From an uncultured Bacilli bacterium (lineage in GTDB: Bacteria; Bacillota_I; Bacilli_A; RF39; UBA660), in the NCBI GenBank assembly GCA_934130165.1, contig CAKOXO010000002.1, positions 1 through 64,000 on the forward strand: a stretch of 64,000 nt of DNA, in the 5' to 3' direction. The position numbers and the translations under genes are program-made. Each line of letters starts with the position of its first letter. The first letter of the stretch is position 1. Of this stretch, positions 41,920 to 51,163 are shown piece after piece. Under the pieces are notes generated by a model. That model was given only the letters and a program-made list of their open reading frames with translations, had not been told where the DNA came from and did no database searches.

Positions 41920-42702
41920 CTATAACTGATCATTAAAATAAATTGTTTTATCTAATACTAATTTAACATCTCTTTCATTGAATGGTTTTACTAAAATATC
42001 AACTACTCCATATGAGAATACTCTATTTCTAGTTTCTATACTGTTATCACTAGTGATAATTGATACAGGTATTTTAGAGAATAAATTATTAGCTTTGAAA
42101 TAATCTAATACTTGAAAGCCGTCAACTCCTGGCATATTTAAATCAAGCAAGACAGCAACTATTTTTCCTTCTATATCATTTGAAATAGTATTTATAGCAT
42201 CATTACCATCAGTTGCTATTAAAACATTAAATTGTTCACTAAAGATTTTTTGAACAAATCCACGAGTAACATTACTATCATCTACTACCAATATTGTTTT
42301 ATCTTTTAGTTCAACGTCTTTTTTCTCTTCTTTTACAGTTACTTCTTTTCCTAGATATTGTTCAACTAGAGACAATATTCTATCTGCTTCAGTAACCAAT
42401 TCCTGATAATGATCTACTACATAAAACATATTATTTTTTTTACTTTCCATTTCATGTTGAAAAGCAAGGTCTGCTAATTTAGTGAATCCAAAATACTTAG
42501 AATCACTTTTTAGTGCATGAACTTCTATTGCATAATTGGCCATATCAGAAGTTTCTTTATATTTTTTTATTCTTTCCATTCTTGGAGTTATTTCTTGTAA
42601 AAAGTCTTCTAATGTTTGATTATATAAATTCATATCCCCAAACAGTTCTAAGGCTTTTTCTATATCTACACCATTTGATGTAAGAAAACTAACATCCTTC
42701 AT
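41920..42702 (-). CDS. Hpt-receiver fusion protein B (phosphorelay)
   Basis: A 260-residue cytoplasmic signalling protein. The N-terminal Hpt-like helical bundle has His62 in EVHALKSDSKYFG as phospho-acceptor. After a short linker, a receiver domain shows the acidic pair in LVVDDSNVTRGF, the phospho-acceptor Asp in LLDLNMPGVDGF, a Thr/Ser site in VSIITSD and the Lys in LVKPF. There is no output domain. It is a close paralogue of the preceding gene, 10 bases away, and most likely part of one phosphorelay with the hybrid kinase at 43595. Confidence 0.9.
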   Translation of the reverse strand: MKDVSFLTSNGVDIEKALELFGDMNLYNQTLEDFLQEITPRMERIKKYKETSDMANYAIEVHALKSDSKYFGFTKLADLAFQHEMESKKNNMFYVVDHYQELVTEADRILSLVEQYLGKEVTVKEEKKDVELKDKTILVVDDSNVTRGFVQKIFSEQFNVLIATDGNDAINTISNDIEGKIVAVLLDLNMPGVDGFQVLDYFKANNLFSKIPVSIITSDNSIETRNRVFSYGVVDILVKPFNERDVKLVLDKTIYFNDQL

Positions 42703-42712
42703 ATACTACCTC

Positions 42713-43555
42713 CTAGTTGTTTCCACTTAAACTAATAGTTTTTTCTACAACTAATTTTACATTTTCCATATTAAATGGTTTATTTAACATATCAACAATT
42801 GGATATTTGAATGCTCTATCAATTGATTCTTTATCATTTGCTCCTGAAATAATTGATACAGGTATTTTAGTAAATAAATTATTTTGATTAAAGTATTCTA
42901 ATACTTGAAAACCATCAACTCCTGGCATATTTAAATCAAGTAAAAGTGCTGCTATTCTATTTGGATTGGCTGCAACTATATTAACAACCTCTTGACCATT
43001 ACTTGCCATTAAAACCTCATACTTATCACTAAATATATCATTTACAAAATTTCTAATGATACTTGAGTCATCAGCTACTAAAATTGCTTTTGTAGATAAT
43101 TCTACTTCTTCTTTTGAAATCATTTGTACAACTGGAGGAGCATCTTCAACTACCCTGTTATTGATGGTTTCTCCAGGGGTTGTTGGTACCTCTTCATCTT
43201 TACCCATGTACTTTTTAGCTACAGCTATTATTCTACCTGCTTCAGTAATTAACTCTTGATAATGATTATTAACACTAGTAATATCCCCTGCTTTACTAGC
43301 CATTTCATGTTTATAAGCTAAATCAGCCAAAGTCATAAATCCTAAATACTTAGAATCACTTTTTAAAGAATGAACCTCTATTGCATAATTAGGCATATCA
43401 TTATTTAATCTATATGTTTCTATTTTTTTCATACGTTCATCGTAGCCATCAAGAAAATCATTCAAAATAGAATCATACATAGTCATATCACCTAAAAGCT
43501 CTAATCCTTTATTAACATCTACACCATTCATAGTTAAAATATTTGTATCTCTCAT
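42713..43555 (-). CDS. Hpt-receiver fusion protein A (phosphorelay)
   Basis: A 280-residue paralogue of the next gene with the same order: Hpt domain with His62 in EVHSLKSDSKYLG, a longer Pro-rich linker (about residues 128-160), and a receiver with ILVADDSSIIRNF, LLDLNMPGVDGF, PVSIISG and MLNKPF. It lies between the hybrid kinase (39 bases downstream of it) and paralogue B. With the kinase lacking its own Hpt, these two proteins can supply the histidine step. The final target of the phosphate is not visible. Confidence 0.9.
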   Translation of the reverse strand: MRDTNILTMNGVDVNKGLELLGDMTMYDSILNDFLDGYDERMKKIETYRLNNDMPNYAIEVHSLKSDSKYLGFMTLADLAYKHEMASKAGDITSVNNHYQELITEAGRIIAVAKKYMGKDEEVPTTPGETINNRVVEDAPPVVQMISKEEVELSTKAILVADDSSIIRNFVNDIFSDKYEVLMASNGQEVVNIVAANPNRIAALLLDLNMPGVDGFQVLEYFNQNNLFTKIPVSIISGANDKESIDRAFKYPIVDMLNKPFNMENVKLVVEKTISLSGNN

Positions 43556-43594
43556 ATTATCCCATCCTATCTAATAAAAGTATATCACAAAAAG

Positions 43595-45412
43595 TTACTT
43601 ATTCAAATATTTTGCAACCATTTTATTAAGCTCTCCTCTGTCAATTGGTTTAGCTAAATAATCATCAAAGCCTTCAGCCAAGTATTTTTCTTTTTCTCCA
43701 GAAACTGCATTAGCTGTTAAAGCAATAACTTTGGTATTAAAACCATCTATTTCTTTTAATTTATGTAGTGTTTCTACTCCCTTCATTTTAGGCATCATAT
43801 CATCCATTAATATAAGATCATACTTATTACCAGCATTTATTTTATCAAGACATAAGAAACCACTATCAACTTCTTCTACTATAACTTTATAATTTTGTAA
43901 TAAACGTGATGCAACCTTAAGATTTATCTTATTATCATCTACTACTAAAACCTTTTTACCAGATGCATCAATAGTTTTTGGTAATTGCTCTTCAACTTGT
44001 TTTACTGGGGCAACCTCTTTTTTGATAACTCTCTGATCAATTGCAATAGTAAATTTAGAACCTTTACCATATACACTTTGTACTACAATTGTACCATTCA
44101 TTAATTCAACTAATCTTTTAGTTATTGCAAGTCCCAAACCAGTTCCTTCAATTGTAATATTCTTATCCAAATCAACTCGTTCAAATTTTTCAAATAAATG
44201 AGGAATATTTTCCTTTTTAATTCCTATCCCAGAATCTTCTACAGAAATTATTAATCTACAAATATCACCTCTTACTATTGATGATACTCTAAAATCAATA
44301 TAACCCTCTCTCGTGTATTTAACTGCATTAGTCAATATATTTAATATTACTTGTTTTATTCTAGTATAATCTCCATATAAAACAGCGGGAATACTCTCAT
44401 CATAATGATCCCTAAAGTCTAGTGCCTTATCCCCCATTCTAGCTTTTGCTAAAAGTACAAGCTCATCATATATATCCCTAAATTTATATTCCTTATTAAC
44501 TATTTCTATCTTATTAGCTTCAATTTTAGAAATATCTAGGATACCATTAATTAATTCTAGTAAACTATTAGAAGCCATTATTATATCTTTAACCTCTTCT
44601 TTTGCAGATGCTGGTAAATCTTCCTCAGATAAAGCTTGAGAAAAACCTACTATTGCATTAAGAGGTGTTCTTATTTCATGAGACATACTACTTAAGAAAT
44701 CACTTTTAGCATTATTAGCCTTTTCAGCTTGATCTTTAGCAATATTTAACTCATTAATTAATTTCATGTCTGGATTTTCAATTGTAAAGTACATTAAAAA
44801 TGTAATGAATGTTTCCATAGCTGTAATTATTAATATTTTGGGATAAAGTAGTTGAATACCTGTAGCTCCCAAACCAATAGTTAAATATGCAAACATAGGA
44901 ATATACTTCTTTGATTTTAAATTTTTAATATTAATAAACATACACACCAACCAGCTCAATACACAAATGGTTGATAAAACATACATAAAATTGGCACTTA
45001 AACCATATGTATAGACAATTTCTCCTTTTATGTAATTATGCAATGGAAGGCAGAATATAATCACTATTGAAATCAAATAAAAAATACACAAAAAAGGTAA
45101 AAATTTCTTTAAATCATTTTTAGTGATATCCCTTTTTATAGAAATTGAAAAAACATATATAGTCAGTATTAAAATCCATGTAAGTAAATAAACTAAATAC
45201 ATTTTACTTGAAAAAGACAACATAAATCCGGTCTTATTCCTTAATGCTAAACCAGTACTAGTTAAATCGATTATTAATCCTATAATATTTGTTATTATTA
45301 ATAAAGAGAACAATTTATTCTCAATACTCTTAATTCTCTTTTTTGAAAAATACGTTATTGCCAATACAATTACGTATATAAAACTAACCAATTGTGATAC
45401 AATCCCTATCAT
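43595..45412 (-). CDS. Hybrid sensor histidine kinase (7TM-type sensor, kinase, receiver)
   Basis: A 605-residue membrane kinase. About seven transmembrane helices (residues 5-215) form the sensor. A coiled linker (INELNIAKDQAEKANNAKSDF) leads to the HisKA domain with His245 in SMSHEIRTPLNAI. The ATPase has ILTNAVKYT, DSGIGIKKENI and GTGLGLAITKRLV. A C-terminal receiver has VVDDNKINLKVASRLL, the phospho-acceptor in LILMDDMMPKMKG, IALTANA and YLAKPI. No Hpt domain is attached; two Hpt-receiver proteins follow in the operon. AGGAG precedes the ATG. The ligand is unknown; 7TM sensors of this kind often detect small molecules or membrane signals. Confidence 0.94.
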   Translation of the reverse strand: MIGIVSQLVSFIYVIVLAITYFSKKRIKSIENKLFSLLIITNIIGLIIDLTSTGLALRNKTGFMLSFSSKMYLVYLLTWILILTIYVFSISIKRDITKNDLKKFLPFLCIFYLISIVIIFCLPLHNYIKGEIVYTYGLSANFMYVLSTICVLSWLVCMFINIKNLKSKKYIPMFAYLTIGLGATGIQLLYPKILIITAMETFITFLMYFTIENPDMKLINELNIAKDQAEKANNAKSDFLSSMSHEIRTPLNAIVGFSQALSEEDLPASAKEEVKDIIMASNSLLELINGILDISKIEANKIEIVNKEYKFRDIYDELVLLAKARMGDKALDFRDHYDESIPAVLYGDYTRIKQVILNILTNAVKYTREGYIDFRVSSIVRGDICRLIISVEDSGIGIKKENIPHLFEKFERVDLDKNITIEGTGLGLAITKRLVELMNGTIVVQSVYGKGSKFTIAIDQRVIKKEVAPVKQVEEQLPKTIDASGKKVLVVDDNKINLKVASRLLQNYKVIVEEVDSGFLCLDKINAGNKYDLILMDDMMPKMKGVETLHKLKEIDGFNTKVIALTANAVSGEKEKYLAEGFDDYLAKPIDRGELNKMVAKYLNK

Positions 45413-45452
45413 ATAATCACTCCTAGTTTAATTCTATCATAATAGACAACTA

Positions 45453-45487
45453 AAAAAAAGCAAACTTTATTTAATTTTGCTTTTTTT
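45453..45487 (-). terminator. Terminator after the HAD-acyltransferase gene
   Basis: AAAAAAAAGCAAA pairs with TTTTGCTTTTTTT around an AT-rich loop. It overlaps the end of the gene. Confidence 0.75.
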
Positions 45488-46828
45488 CTTTGAATTTACA
45501 TTTTTTTCCAAATCCATATTATCCCAAATCATCGTGGCTATTTGATCTCTCAATTCGTCAGTTTTTTCAACTACATCATCAGAAGGAGAAATTTTTAATG
45601 GATCACCGACTCTAACCATTAAATTATTTCCACCAATTTTATAATTATTATTAACTGCAAAAGGTACAATTGTAGCACCCGTTTCTTGTGCAAGTGCAAC
45701 AGCACCTAATTTAAAATCTAACATAAATTTACCTGTTCTATTTCTGGTTCCTTCAGGGAAAATAAAGACATTGGTCCCATTTAATATATGTTGTGCTAAT
45801 TTATCCTTTGAAGCTTCCCTACTTTTCGGATCATTTCTATCTACAAATATGCACCCTGTTTTCCTATATAAATATCCTCGTTTTAATGGCAATAATGTTG
45901 AACTTGCTAAATAGTGAGTTGGACTCTTTTCAGTAGCACACATAATAGGAAATTGATCTAACGATCCTAAATGATTTGATACATATATCATACCTTTTTC
46001 TGAATTTTTTGGTATTTTTTCCTTATTTATAATAATTGGTTTATATGCCAATTGGAAAAATGGTAATCCCACTTTTAATGATTTTACATATGATCTTTCT
46101 TGTTTTTCATTTTGTTCCTTATCAAAAGGTAAATCTTTATAGTAATTTTGCAAATCTAAAAAATATTGCTCTTTCTCCTCATCAGATAAAGCTAATTTTT
46201 TTTCCTTTTTTAATGGTTCAAAAGTGTTCTTATTTACATAACCTTTAATAATTTTATAGGCATCCCATAAAACAGTTGTTTTTTTGACATGTTCATTTTC
46301 TAAAACATCTTGATTCCACTTTGTTGAAATACATACAACATCTGCAATAGTTGATATTTTATCAATATTTTCTTTTTTATCTTCAACCATTACATCAATA
46401 CCTAATTTTTTACAAATTTCATACTTTTCCGAGTCACTGTTATCTTCAGAACAATAATTGATACTATCATATTTTATACCATTTTTCTTTAACCAATATT
46501 CTAACATTTTCCTAAAAAGCTGGCCTTTGGCATTTTGTTTAGTTGTATGAACCCTACCAGTTATTATATGAATTTCATGCCCATCTTCTCGAAGCTTATC
46601 AATAACAGCCTTTGCATCTTGTCTTATATTTTCTTGTAAACAATATTTCCAGATATACTTAGTCCAAAAGCTATCTCTTTGACTCCTAGTAACACCAAAT
46701 ATATCAGAAACGTCATACTTTGTATCATCAATTACAGAGTTTTCACCAAAATACTTTTTACCATATTTAAGTTGATAGCTTTCTAAATCTGTTAATACGC
46801 CATCAACATCAAAACCTATTTTTGCCAT
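45467..46828 (-). CDS. HAD phosphatase - PlsC-type acyltransferase fusion
   Basis: A 453-residue two-domain protein. Residues 1 to about 195 are a HAD hydrolase of the 5'-nucleotidase-like group: GFDVDGVLTD holds the nucleophile Asp, IITGR is motif II, and MVEDKKENIDKI is the acidic motif region. A linker leads to an acylglycerol-phosphate acyltransferase (about 245-430) with the catalytic NHLGSLDQ (NHx4D type) and FPEGTRNRTG. The acyltransferase would add an acyl chain to a lysophospholipid or similar acceptor. The role of the phosphatase is unclear; related HAD-acyltransferase fusions occur elsewhere, but usually with SerB-type HADs. It lies 19 bases after an acyl-CoA synthetase gene. Confidence 0.88.
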   Translation of the reverse strand: MAKIGFDVDGVLTDLESYQLKYGKKYFGENSVIDDTKYDVSDIFGVTRSQRDSFWTKYIWKYCLQENIRQDAKAVIDKLREDGHEIHIITGRVHTTKQNAKGQLFRKMLEYWLKKNGIKYDSINYCSEDNSDSEKYEICKKLGIDVMVEDKKENIDKISTIADVVCISTKWNQDVLENEHVKKTTVLWDAYKIIKGYVNKNTFEPLKKEKKLALSDEEKEQYFLDLQNYYKDLPFDKEQNEKQERSYVKSLKVGLPFFQLAYKPIIINKEKIPKNSEKGMIYVSNHLGSLDQFPIMCATEKSPTHYLASSTLLPLKRGYLYRKTGCIFVDRNDPKSREASKDKLAQHILNGTNVFIFPEGTRNRTGKFMLDFKLGAVALAQETGATIVPFAVNNNYKIGGNNLMVRVGDPLKISPSDDVVEKTDELRDQIATMIWDNMDLEKNVNSKKKSKIK

Positions 46829-46847
46829 TTTTACTCCTCCTATTAAT

Positions 46848-48698
46848 TTATTTTTTTACCTTTGTTTTTGCCTTTTCTTCTTCTTTTAGTTTTTTATGAT
46901 TTATTTTTCCCAATAAAGTTTGTGGTAACTCTTCACAATATTGGATTGATGATGGAATTGAGTATTTGTCAAGATTTTTCTTGCACAATTCCATTATTTC
47001 TTCATTAAGATATTCAGATTCTGCATATCCATTTTTTAAAGCTATATATGCCTTCGGAACTTCTTCTTTATAAGGATGATAAACTCCTATAACAGCACAA
47101 GCCGAAACTGCTTTATGTTCTTCAATTACTCTCTCTATTTTATTTGGATAAACATTAACACCGCTTGAAATTATCATATTTCCCTTACGTTCACTAAAGA
47201 AAAATTCTCCATCCTTGCAATATCCTAAATCTCCAGTATGTAACCAGCCATCTTCATCTATTGCTTGTTTTGTTTCTTGTTTTTCATTATAGTAACCCTT
47301 CATTACTGTAGGGCCATTAATACAAATTTCTCCAACCTCTTCATTTTGTAATTCCTCACCTGTTTCAAGGTCACAGATTTTAATATTTGTCTTAATCATT
47401 GGTATTCCAATTGTATTTGGGCTTTTCATACTTTCATCTGCAAAGGTAACACCAGCTACAGCCTCACTCAAGCCATAACCCTTACATAATTTCGCATTTG
47501 AACCATTTTCCTTTGAAAATTGATCAACGCTCTTTTCAAATTCATCTTTTGTAGTTGATCCTCCAGAAACTAAATACTTAAATGATGAAGTATCAAATTC
47601 TTTTAATTTTCCCTCTTCCTTTAATTTATTAACATTAGCGACTAGTCCCTTAAAGAATGTAGGTACTGCTAAAATATGGTTTACTTTATATTTAGATATT
47701 GTTTTATGAATATTTTTAACATTTACTTTAGGTATTAAAATTACTTTAGCACCAAATGATAGGGGCAAATGAATCGAACTACATAATCCAAATCCGTGGA
47801 AAGGAGGCATAACATCAAGCATACTATCTCCTCTTTCAAATTTTTTCGTATTATATTTAAACTGTTCAACCATCGAATTAAAATTATCATTTGTTAGTTC
47901 TACTAACTTTGACTTACCACTTGTACCACCAGTTTCCATAATAATTGCTGTCCTATTTGGATCATACGTAGTACGTTTAGGAGTAAGATTTTTACCCTCT
48001 TTTAAGAACTTACTAACCGGAATTATCTTTTCATCATAATGAACATCAGGCGACTTTTTAGAATGATTATATACAAATTTCTTAATTACTGACATTGAAT
48101 TCCCAGCTGGGACAACAACTGTTTTATTTAAAGATTTACATTGTTTTATACTATTCAATTTTTCAGATGTTGCATCTATCGTTATCATCATTTTAGCCTG
48201 AGTTTTATCTATTATACTTTTTATTTCATTTTCACTTTTCAAAGGATGTAACATTACTGCCTTAGCACCAATATTAATTAAGGCATGTTGTGCTGCAATA
48301 ACCTCAGGAGTTGAAACCATAAGCAAGACAACTGAATCATTTTCACCTATACCATTAGCTTGGAAACTTGTTTGAAATCTATTAGTTAGATTTTGTAAAT
48401 CGTTATATGTAAAATTTCTATTAAAATAGCTAAGCGCAACTTCATCTTCATGTCCTCTATTGTTACTTTCAACATATTCAGTTATTGTTTTATTAGGTGC
48501 TTTATATGAAATAATTTCATCATAAGAATAGTTTTTAAGCCATTCTTTATCTCGAGATGGATAATTAGTTTTTGGTCCCTGAATAATTCCTTCTATTAAC
48601 GCCTTTTTATAAACATCTGATTTAATATCAAAACTTAAGTCTTCTCTCTTTAGTAAACTCTCAACTAATTCTTTGTTTGCTTTAAAATTTTTTATCAC
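46848..48698 (-). CDS. AMP-forming acyl-CoA/acyl-ACP synthetase
   Basis: A 616-residue ANL-superfamily enzyme that adenylates a carboxylic acid and passes it to a thiol. The AMP-binding loop is METGGTSGKSKLVELT, followed by GYGLSEAVAGVTFA, the hinge-region DEDGWLHTGDLGY and the C-terminal catalytic Lys near LLGKINHKKL. No transmembrane helix. The start is GTG at 48698, with AAAGGGGGAT six bases before it; a longer frame upstream runs through the promoter. Adjacent to an acyltransferase, the pair looks like a split version of Aas-type phospholipid re-acylation. The fatty-acid preference is unknown. Confidence 0.92.
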   Translation of the reverse strand: MIKNFKANKELVESLLKREDLSFDIKSDVYKKALIEGIIQGPKTNYPSRDKEWLKNYSYDEIISYKAPNKTITEYVESNNRGHEDEVALSYFNRNFTYNDLQNLTNRFQTSFQANGIGENDSVVLLMVSTPEVIAAQHALINIGAKAVMLHPLKSENEIKSIIDKTQAKMMITIDATSEKLNSIKQCKSLNKTVVVPAGNSMSVIKKFVYNHSKKSPDVHYDEKIIPVSKFLKEGKNLTPKRTTYDPNRTAIIMETGGTSGKSKLVELTNDNFNSMVEQFKYNTKKFERGDSMLDVMPPFHGFGLCSSIHLPLSFGAKVILIPKVNVKNIHKTISKYKVNHILAVPTFFKGLVANVNKLKEEGKLKEFDTSSFKYLVSGGSTTKDEFEKSVDQFSKENGSNAKLCKGYGLSEAVAGVTFADESMKSPNTIGIPMIKTNIKICDLETGEELQNEEVGEICINGPTVMKGYYNEKQETKQAIDEDGWLHTGDLGYCKDGEFFFSERKGNMIISSGVNVYPNKIERVIEEHKAVSACAVIGVYHPYKEEVPKAYIALKNGYAESEYLNEEIMELCKKNLDKYSIPSSIQYCEELPQTLLGKINHKKLKEEEKAKTKVKK

Positions 48699-48726
48699 TT
48701 CTATATCCCCCTTTGAAATTAGACAG

Positions 48727-48755
48727 ATTATACCACAAAATGGTAAAAATTGCAA
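48727..48755 (-). promoter_or_regulatory. Promoter of the acyl-CoA synthetase operon
   Basis: On the minus strand, TTGCAA (48750-48755), a 17-base spacer and a perfect TATAAT (48727-48732) preceded by TGG. Confidence 0.78.
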
Positions 48756-48860
48756 GTTTTACACCGTTTTGCTATTTAATTATAAAACTCATTATTAAAA
48801 ATATCTATACATATTACATAAATTTACACGATTTTTTGATAAATTTTAAACATCAAAAAG

Positions 48861-48880
48861 AGAGTGTATTTCTACACTCT
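48861..48880 (-). terminator. Terminator after the DUF402 gene
   Basis: AGAGTGTA-TTTC-TACACTCT with a T-run on the minus strand. The same 16-base core AGTGTATTTCTACACT recurs at 49428-49443. Confidence 0.75.
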
Positions 48881-48898
48881 TATATAATCATTATACTA

Positions 48899-49402
48899 TT
48901 ATAGATACTGTTTTAAATTCATATTCATATATCGGTTATTTTTATTATTAATTTGTTCTAACAATATATCCCTTACTTTATTAGCTAGTTTAAAATCAGC
49001 TATACTTATCTCATTATTATCTAATGCATCTTTTAATTCATCTTCATCTAAGATTTCTAACTTATCTTTTATTTTTGTAACATCTATAAATAAATCATCA
49101 TAATATGGTATCCCAGATTCACTATCTAATCCATTTTCTAAACTAACATCAAAGTAATATTCTAGTATTTCCTTATTATTATTAAAAAATACTCTCATCG
49201 CATAATTTTCATTTTTAGGTATAACCTCCATAATATAATAATTATTATCAATTACACATAACCCGTTTGATAATATAAAAGGTTCCTTAATATCAATAAT
49301 TTTTTTAACTGAAATATAACAATCTTCTAGATTAAAATATATCTTCAATTCATATTTATTAACCCCTCTTAAATATGTTTTACTAATTAATTTCTTTCTC
49401 AT
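48899..49402 (-). CDS. DUF402-family protein
   Basis: A 167-residue soluble protein. The central block YYFDVSLENGLDSESGIPYY, then DDLFIDVTKIKDKLEILDEDELKDAL, matches the DUF402 core, whose characterised members act as nucleoside phosphatases (Ntdp) or RNA-binding nucleases (FAU-1). The acidic residues that bind metal in Ntdp appear to be present in the DDLFID and DEDEL segments. GGAGG precedes the ATG by 4 bases. It follows the RNase J-like gene, with a hairpin on each side, so it has separate 3' ends. Confidence 0.75.
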   Translation of the reverse strand: MRKKLISKTYLRGVNKYELKIYFNLEDCYISVKKIIDIKEPFILSNGLCVIDNNYYIMEVIPKNENYAMRVFFNNNKEILEYYFDVSLENGLDSESGIPYYDDLFIDVTKIKDKLEILDEDELKDALDNNEISIADFKLANKVRDILLEQINNKNNRYMNMNLKQYL

Positions 49403-49426
49403 AAATCCTCCTTTTTATACAGAAAA

Positions 49427-49445
49427 AAGTGTATTTCTACACTTC
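49427..49445 (-). terminator. Terminator after the RNase J-like gene
   Basis: AAGTGTA-TTTC-TACACTT stem with a T-run on the minus strand. The stop codon lies within the stem. Its core is identical to the hairpin at 48861. Confidence 0.75.
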
Positions 49446-51089
49446 TTGGATAACTGTTATAATCATTGGTTTAGATTCTGTTTCTTTATAAAAGAACTTT
49501 CCTAAAACATCTCTTACATCAGTTTTTATTTTAGAATAATCTACTCTAGGCATATTAGGTACAATATTATCACTTATAACTGTACGAGCTAATTCTTTAG
49601 TCTCAAGTAATAAATCTTGACTTTCTTTGACATAGATAAATCCTCTAGTAAGTATTTCTGGACCACCTATTATTTCCTTTGTTTTCTTATCAAGAGTACA
49701 ACTAATTATAACTATACCATTAGAACCTAACATTTCTCTATCTTTTAGGACTAAATCTCCTACATCTTCTTGACTTTTACCATCTATTAGGGTGTCATCA
49801 ACTTCTATATGTTCATTAGTTGGTGTAAGTTTACCATTAACAAATAAAGCTACATCTCCATTTTCCTTTAATATAATATTATCAGATTTAATACCTACAT
49901 CTTCTGCTACTTCTGCATTAGCATATTGTTGTCTATATTCTCCCTTTACTGGAAAATAATATTTAGGATTCATTAAATTAATCATCATCATTAAATCTTC
50001 TTTTGATGCATGATGTAAGAGATGTTTTTTACTAGATAAAGAAACTGCATTAGCTCCTAACATAGCAACCTCATCCATCAATACTGCCATTCTAGTTTCT
50101 ATTCCAGCATAACTAGGTTCTGTTATGAAAATAGTATCAGTTTCTATTATTTTTATATATTTATCATAACCTTTAATTATACGCTCTAAATTTGCAAAAG
50201 GTTTTTCTTTTTCATCAGAAATTAATACTACAACATTTTTCTCATTAAGATTACTCAAATCTCCAATTTTATTTTTATCAATTGTCAAATAACCTTCCTT
50301 AATAGCATTGTTAACTGTCTTTTGAAGGGTCTTACCCATTATTACAATTTTTCTATTTGTATTGCTAACCTCATTGAATATTTCTTGAATTCTATAAAAA
50401 TGGGCAGGCATAACAGTTGCTATTATTCTATTTTCATTCTTATATAAAACTTCTCTAATAAAAGCACTTACACGATTATTTGGACTAGTATGTCCTGGTC
50501 TATCTGCATAAATTGATTCACTAAGTAAACATAATACCCCTTGTTTTCCAACATATGCTAATTTACCTATATCAGTTTTATAATTACCAACCATAGTGGC
50601 ATCAAAAGTAAAGTCTCCAGTATATACTATTGCTCCATCTTTTGTATATAAAACAAAAGCTAAGGCATCAGGTATTGAATGGGTCACACTAATTGGAAAG
50701 ATACTATTTTTACCAAAATTGATCTTATTATGTGGTTTTAACTCTATTAATTTATATTTTTTAATTTCTTTTTCTGTAAGTTCATTTTTCAATATTTCTA
50801 AAGTAAGTTTTGCACCATAAACAGGTAATGTTGGAATAGTTTCTAATAAATCAGGAACTGCTCCCATATTACTATCATGTCCATGTGATAAAAATACTCC
50901 CTTTACTCTTTTCTTATTTTTTACAATATAGTCGAAGCTAGGAATAATATAATCAATTCCAAGATTTCTATCATTATCAAATTTTAAACCGGCATCAAAA
51001 ATGAAGATATCTTTATCAACTTCAACAACATACATATTTTTTCCATTTTCATTTAGTCCACCTAGACTAAATATTTTAATTTTACTCAT
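49437..51089 (-). CDS. rnj: RNase J-like protein with altered metal-binding motifs
   Basis: A 550-residue metallo-beta-lactamase/beta-CASP protein of RNase J length. The start FSLGGLNENGKNMYVVE, the beta-CASP region and the C-terminal domain fit RNase J, which degrades mRNA and matures rRNA. However, the family motif HxHxDH reads HGHDSN (residues 69-74), losing the Asp and His, and the late PVHGEYR reads PVKGEYR, losing another His ligand. HSIPDA, TGDFTFD and HHASKEDL are kept. This pattern suggests a J2-type, weakly active or structural paralogue, with an active RNase J elsewhere. AAAGGAG precedes the ATG. Confidence 0.92.
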   Translation of the reverse strand: MSKIKIFSLGGLNENGKNMYVVEVDKDIFIFDAGLKFDNDRNLGIDYIIPSFDYIVKNKKRVKGVFLSHGHDSNMGAVPDLLETIPTLPVYGAKLTLEILKNELTEKEIKKYKLIELKPHNKINFGKNSIFPISVTHSIPDALAFVLYTKDGAIVYTGDFTFDATMVGNYKTDIGKLAYVGKQGVLCLLSESIYADRPGHTSPNNRVSAFIREVLYKNENRIIATVMPAHFYRIQEIFNEVSNTNRKIVIMGKTLQKTVNNAIKEGYLTIDKNKIGDLSNLNEKNVVVLISDEKEKPFANLERIIKGYDKYIKIIETDTIFITEPSYAGIETRMAVLMDEVAMLGANAVSLSSKKHLLHHASKEDLMMMINLMNPKYYFPVKGEYRQQYANAEVAEDVGIKSDNIILKENGDVALFVNGKLTPTNEHIEVDDTLIDGKSQEDVGDLVLKDREMLGSNGIVIISCTLDKKTKEIIGGPEILTRGFIYVKESQDLLLETKELARTVISDNIVPNMPRVDYSKIKTDVRDVLGKFFYKETESKPMIITVIQEV

Positions 51090-51134
51090 TTTTTCTCCTT
51101 TCTTAATTTTGTTATAAGGTTAACAAACCTCTAC

Positions 51135-51163
51135 ATTATATCAAAATTGCTATTATTTAGCAA
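51135..51163 (-). promoter_or_regulatory. Promoter of the RNase J-like gene
   Basis: On the minus strand, TTGCTA (51158-51163) inside the end of rnc, a 17-base spacer and TATAAT (51135-51140). Confidence 0.65.
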
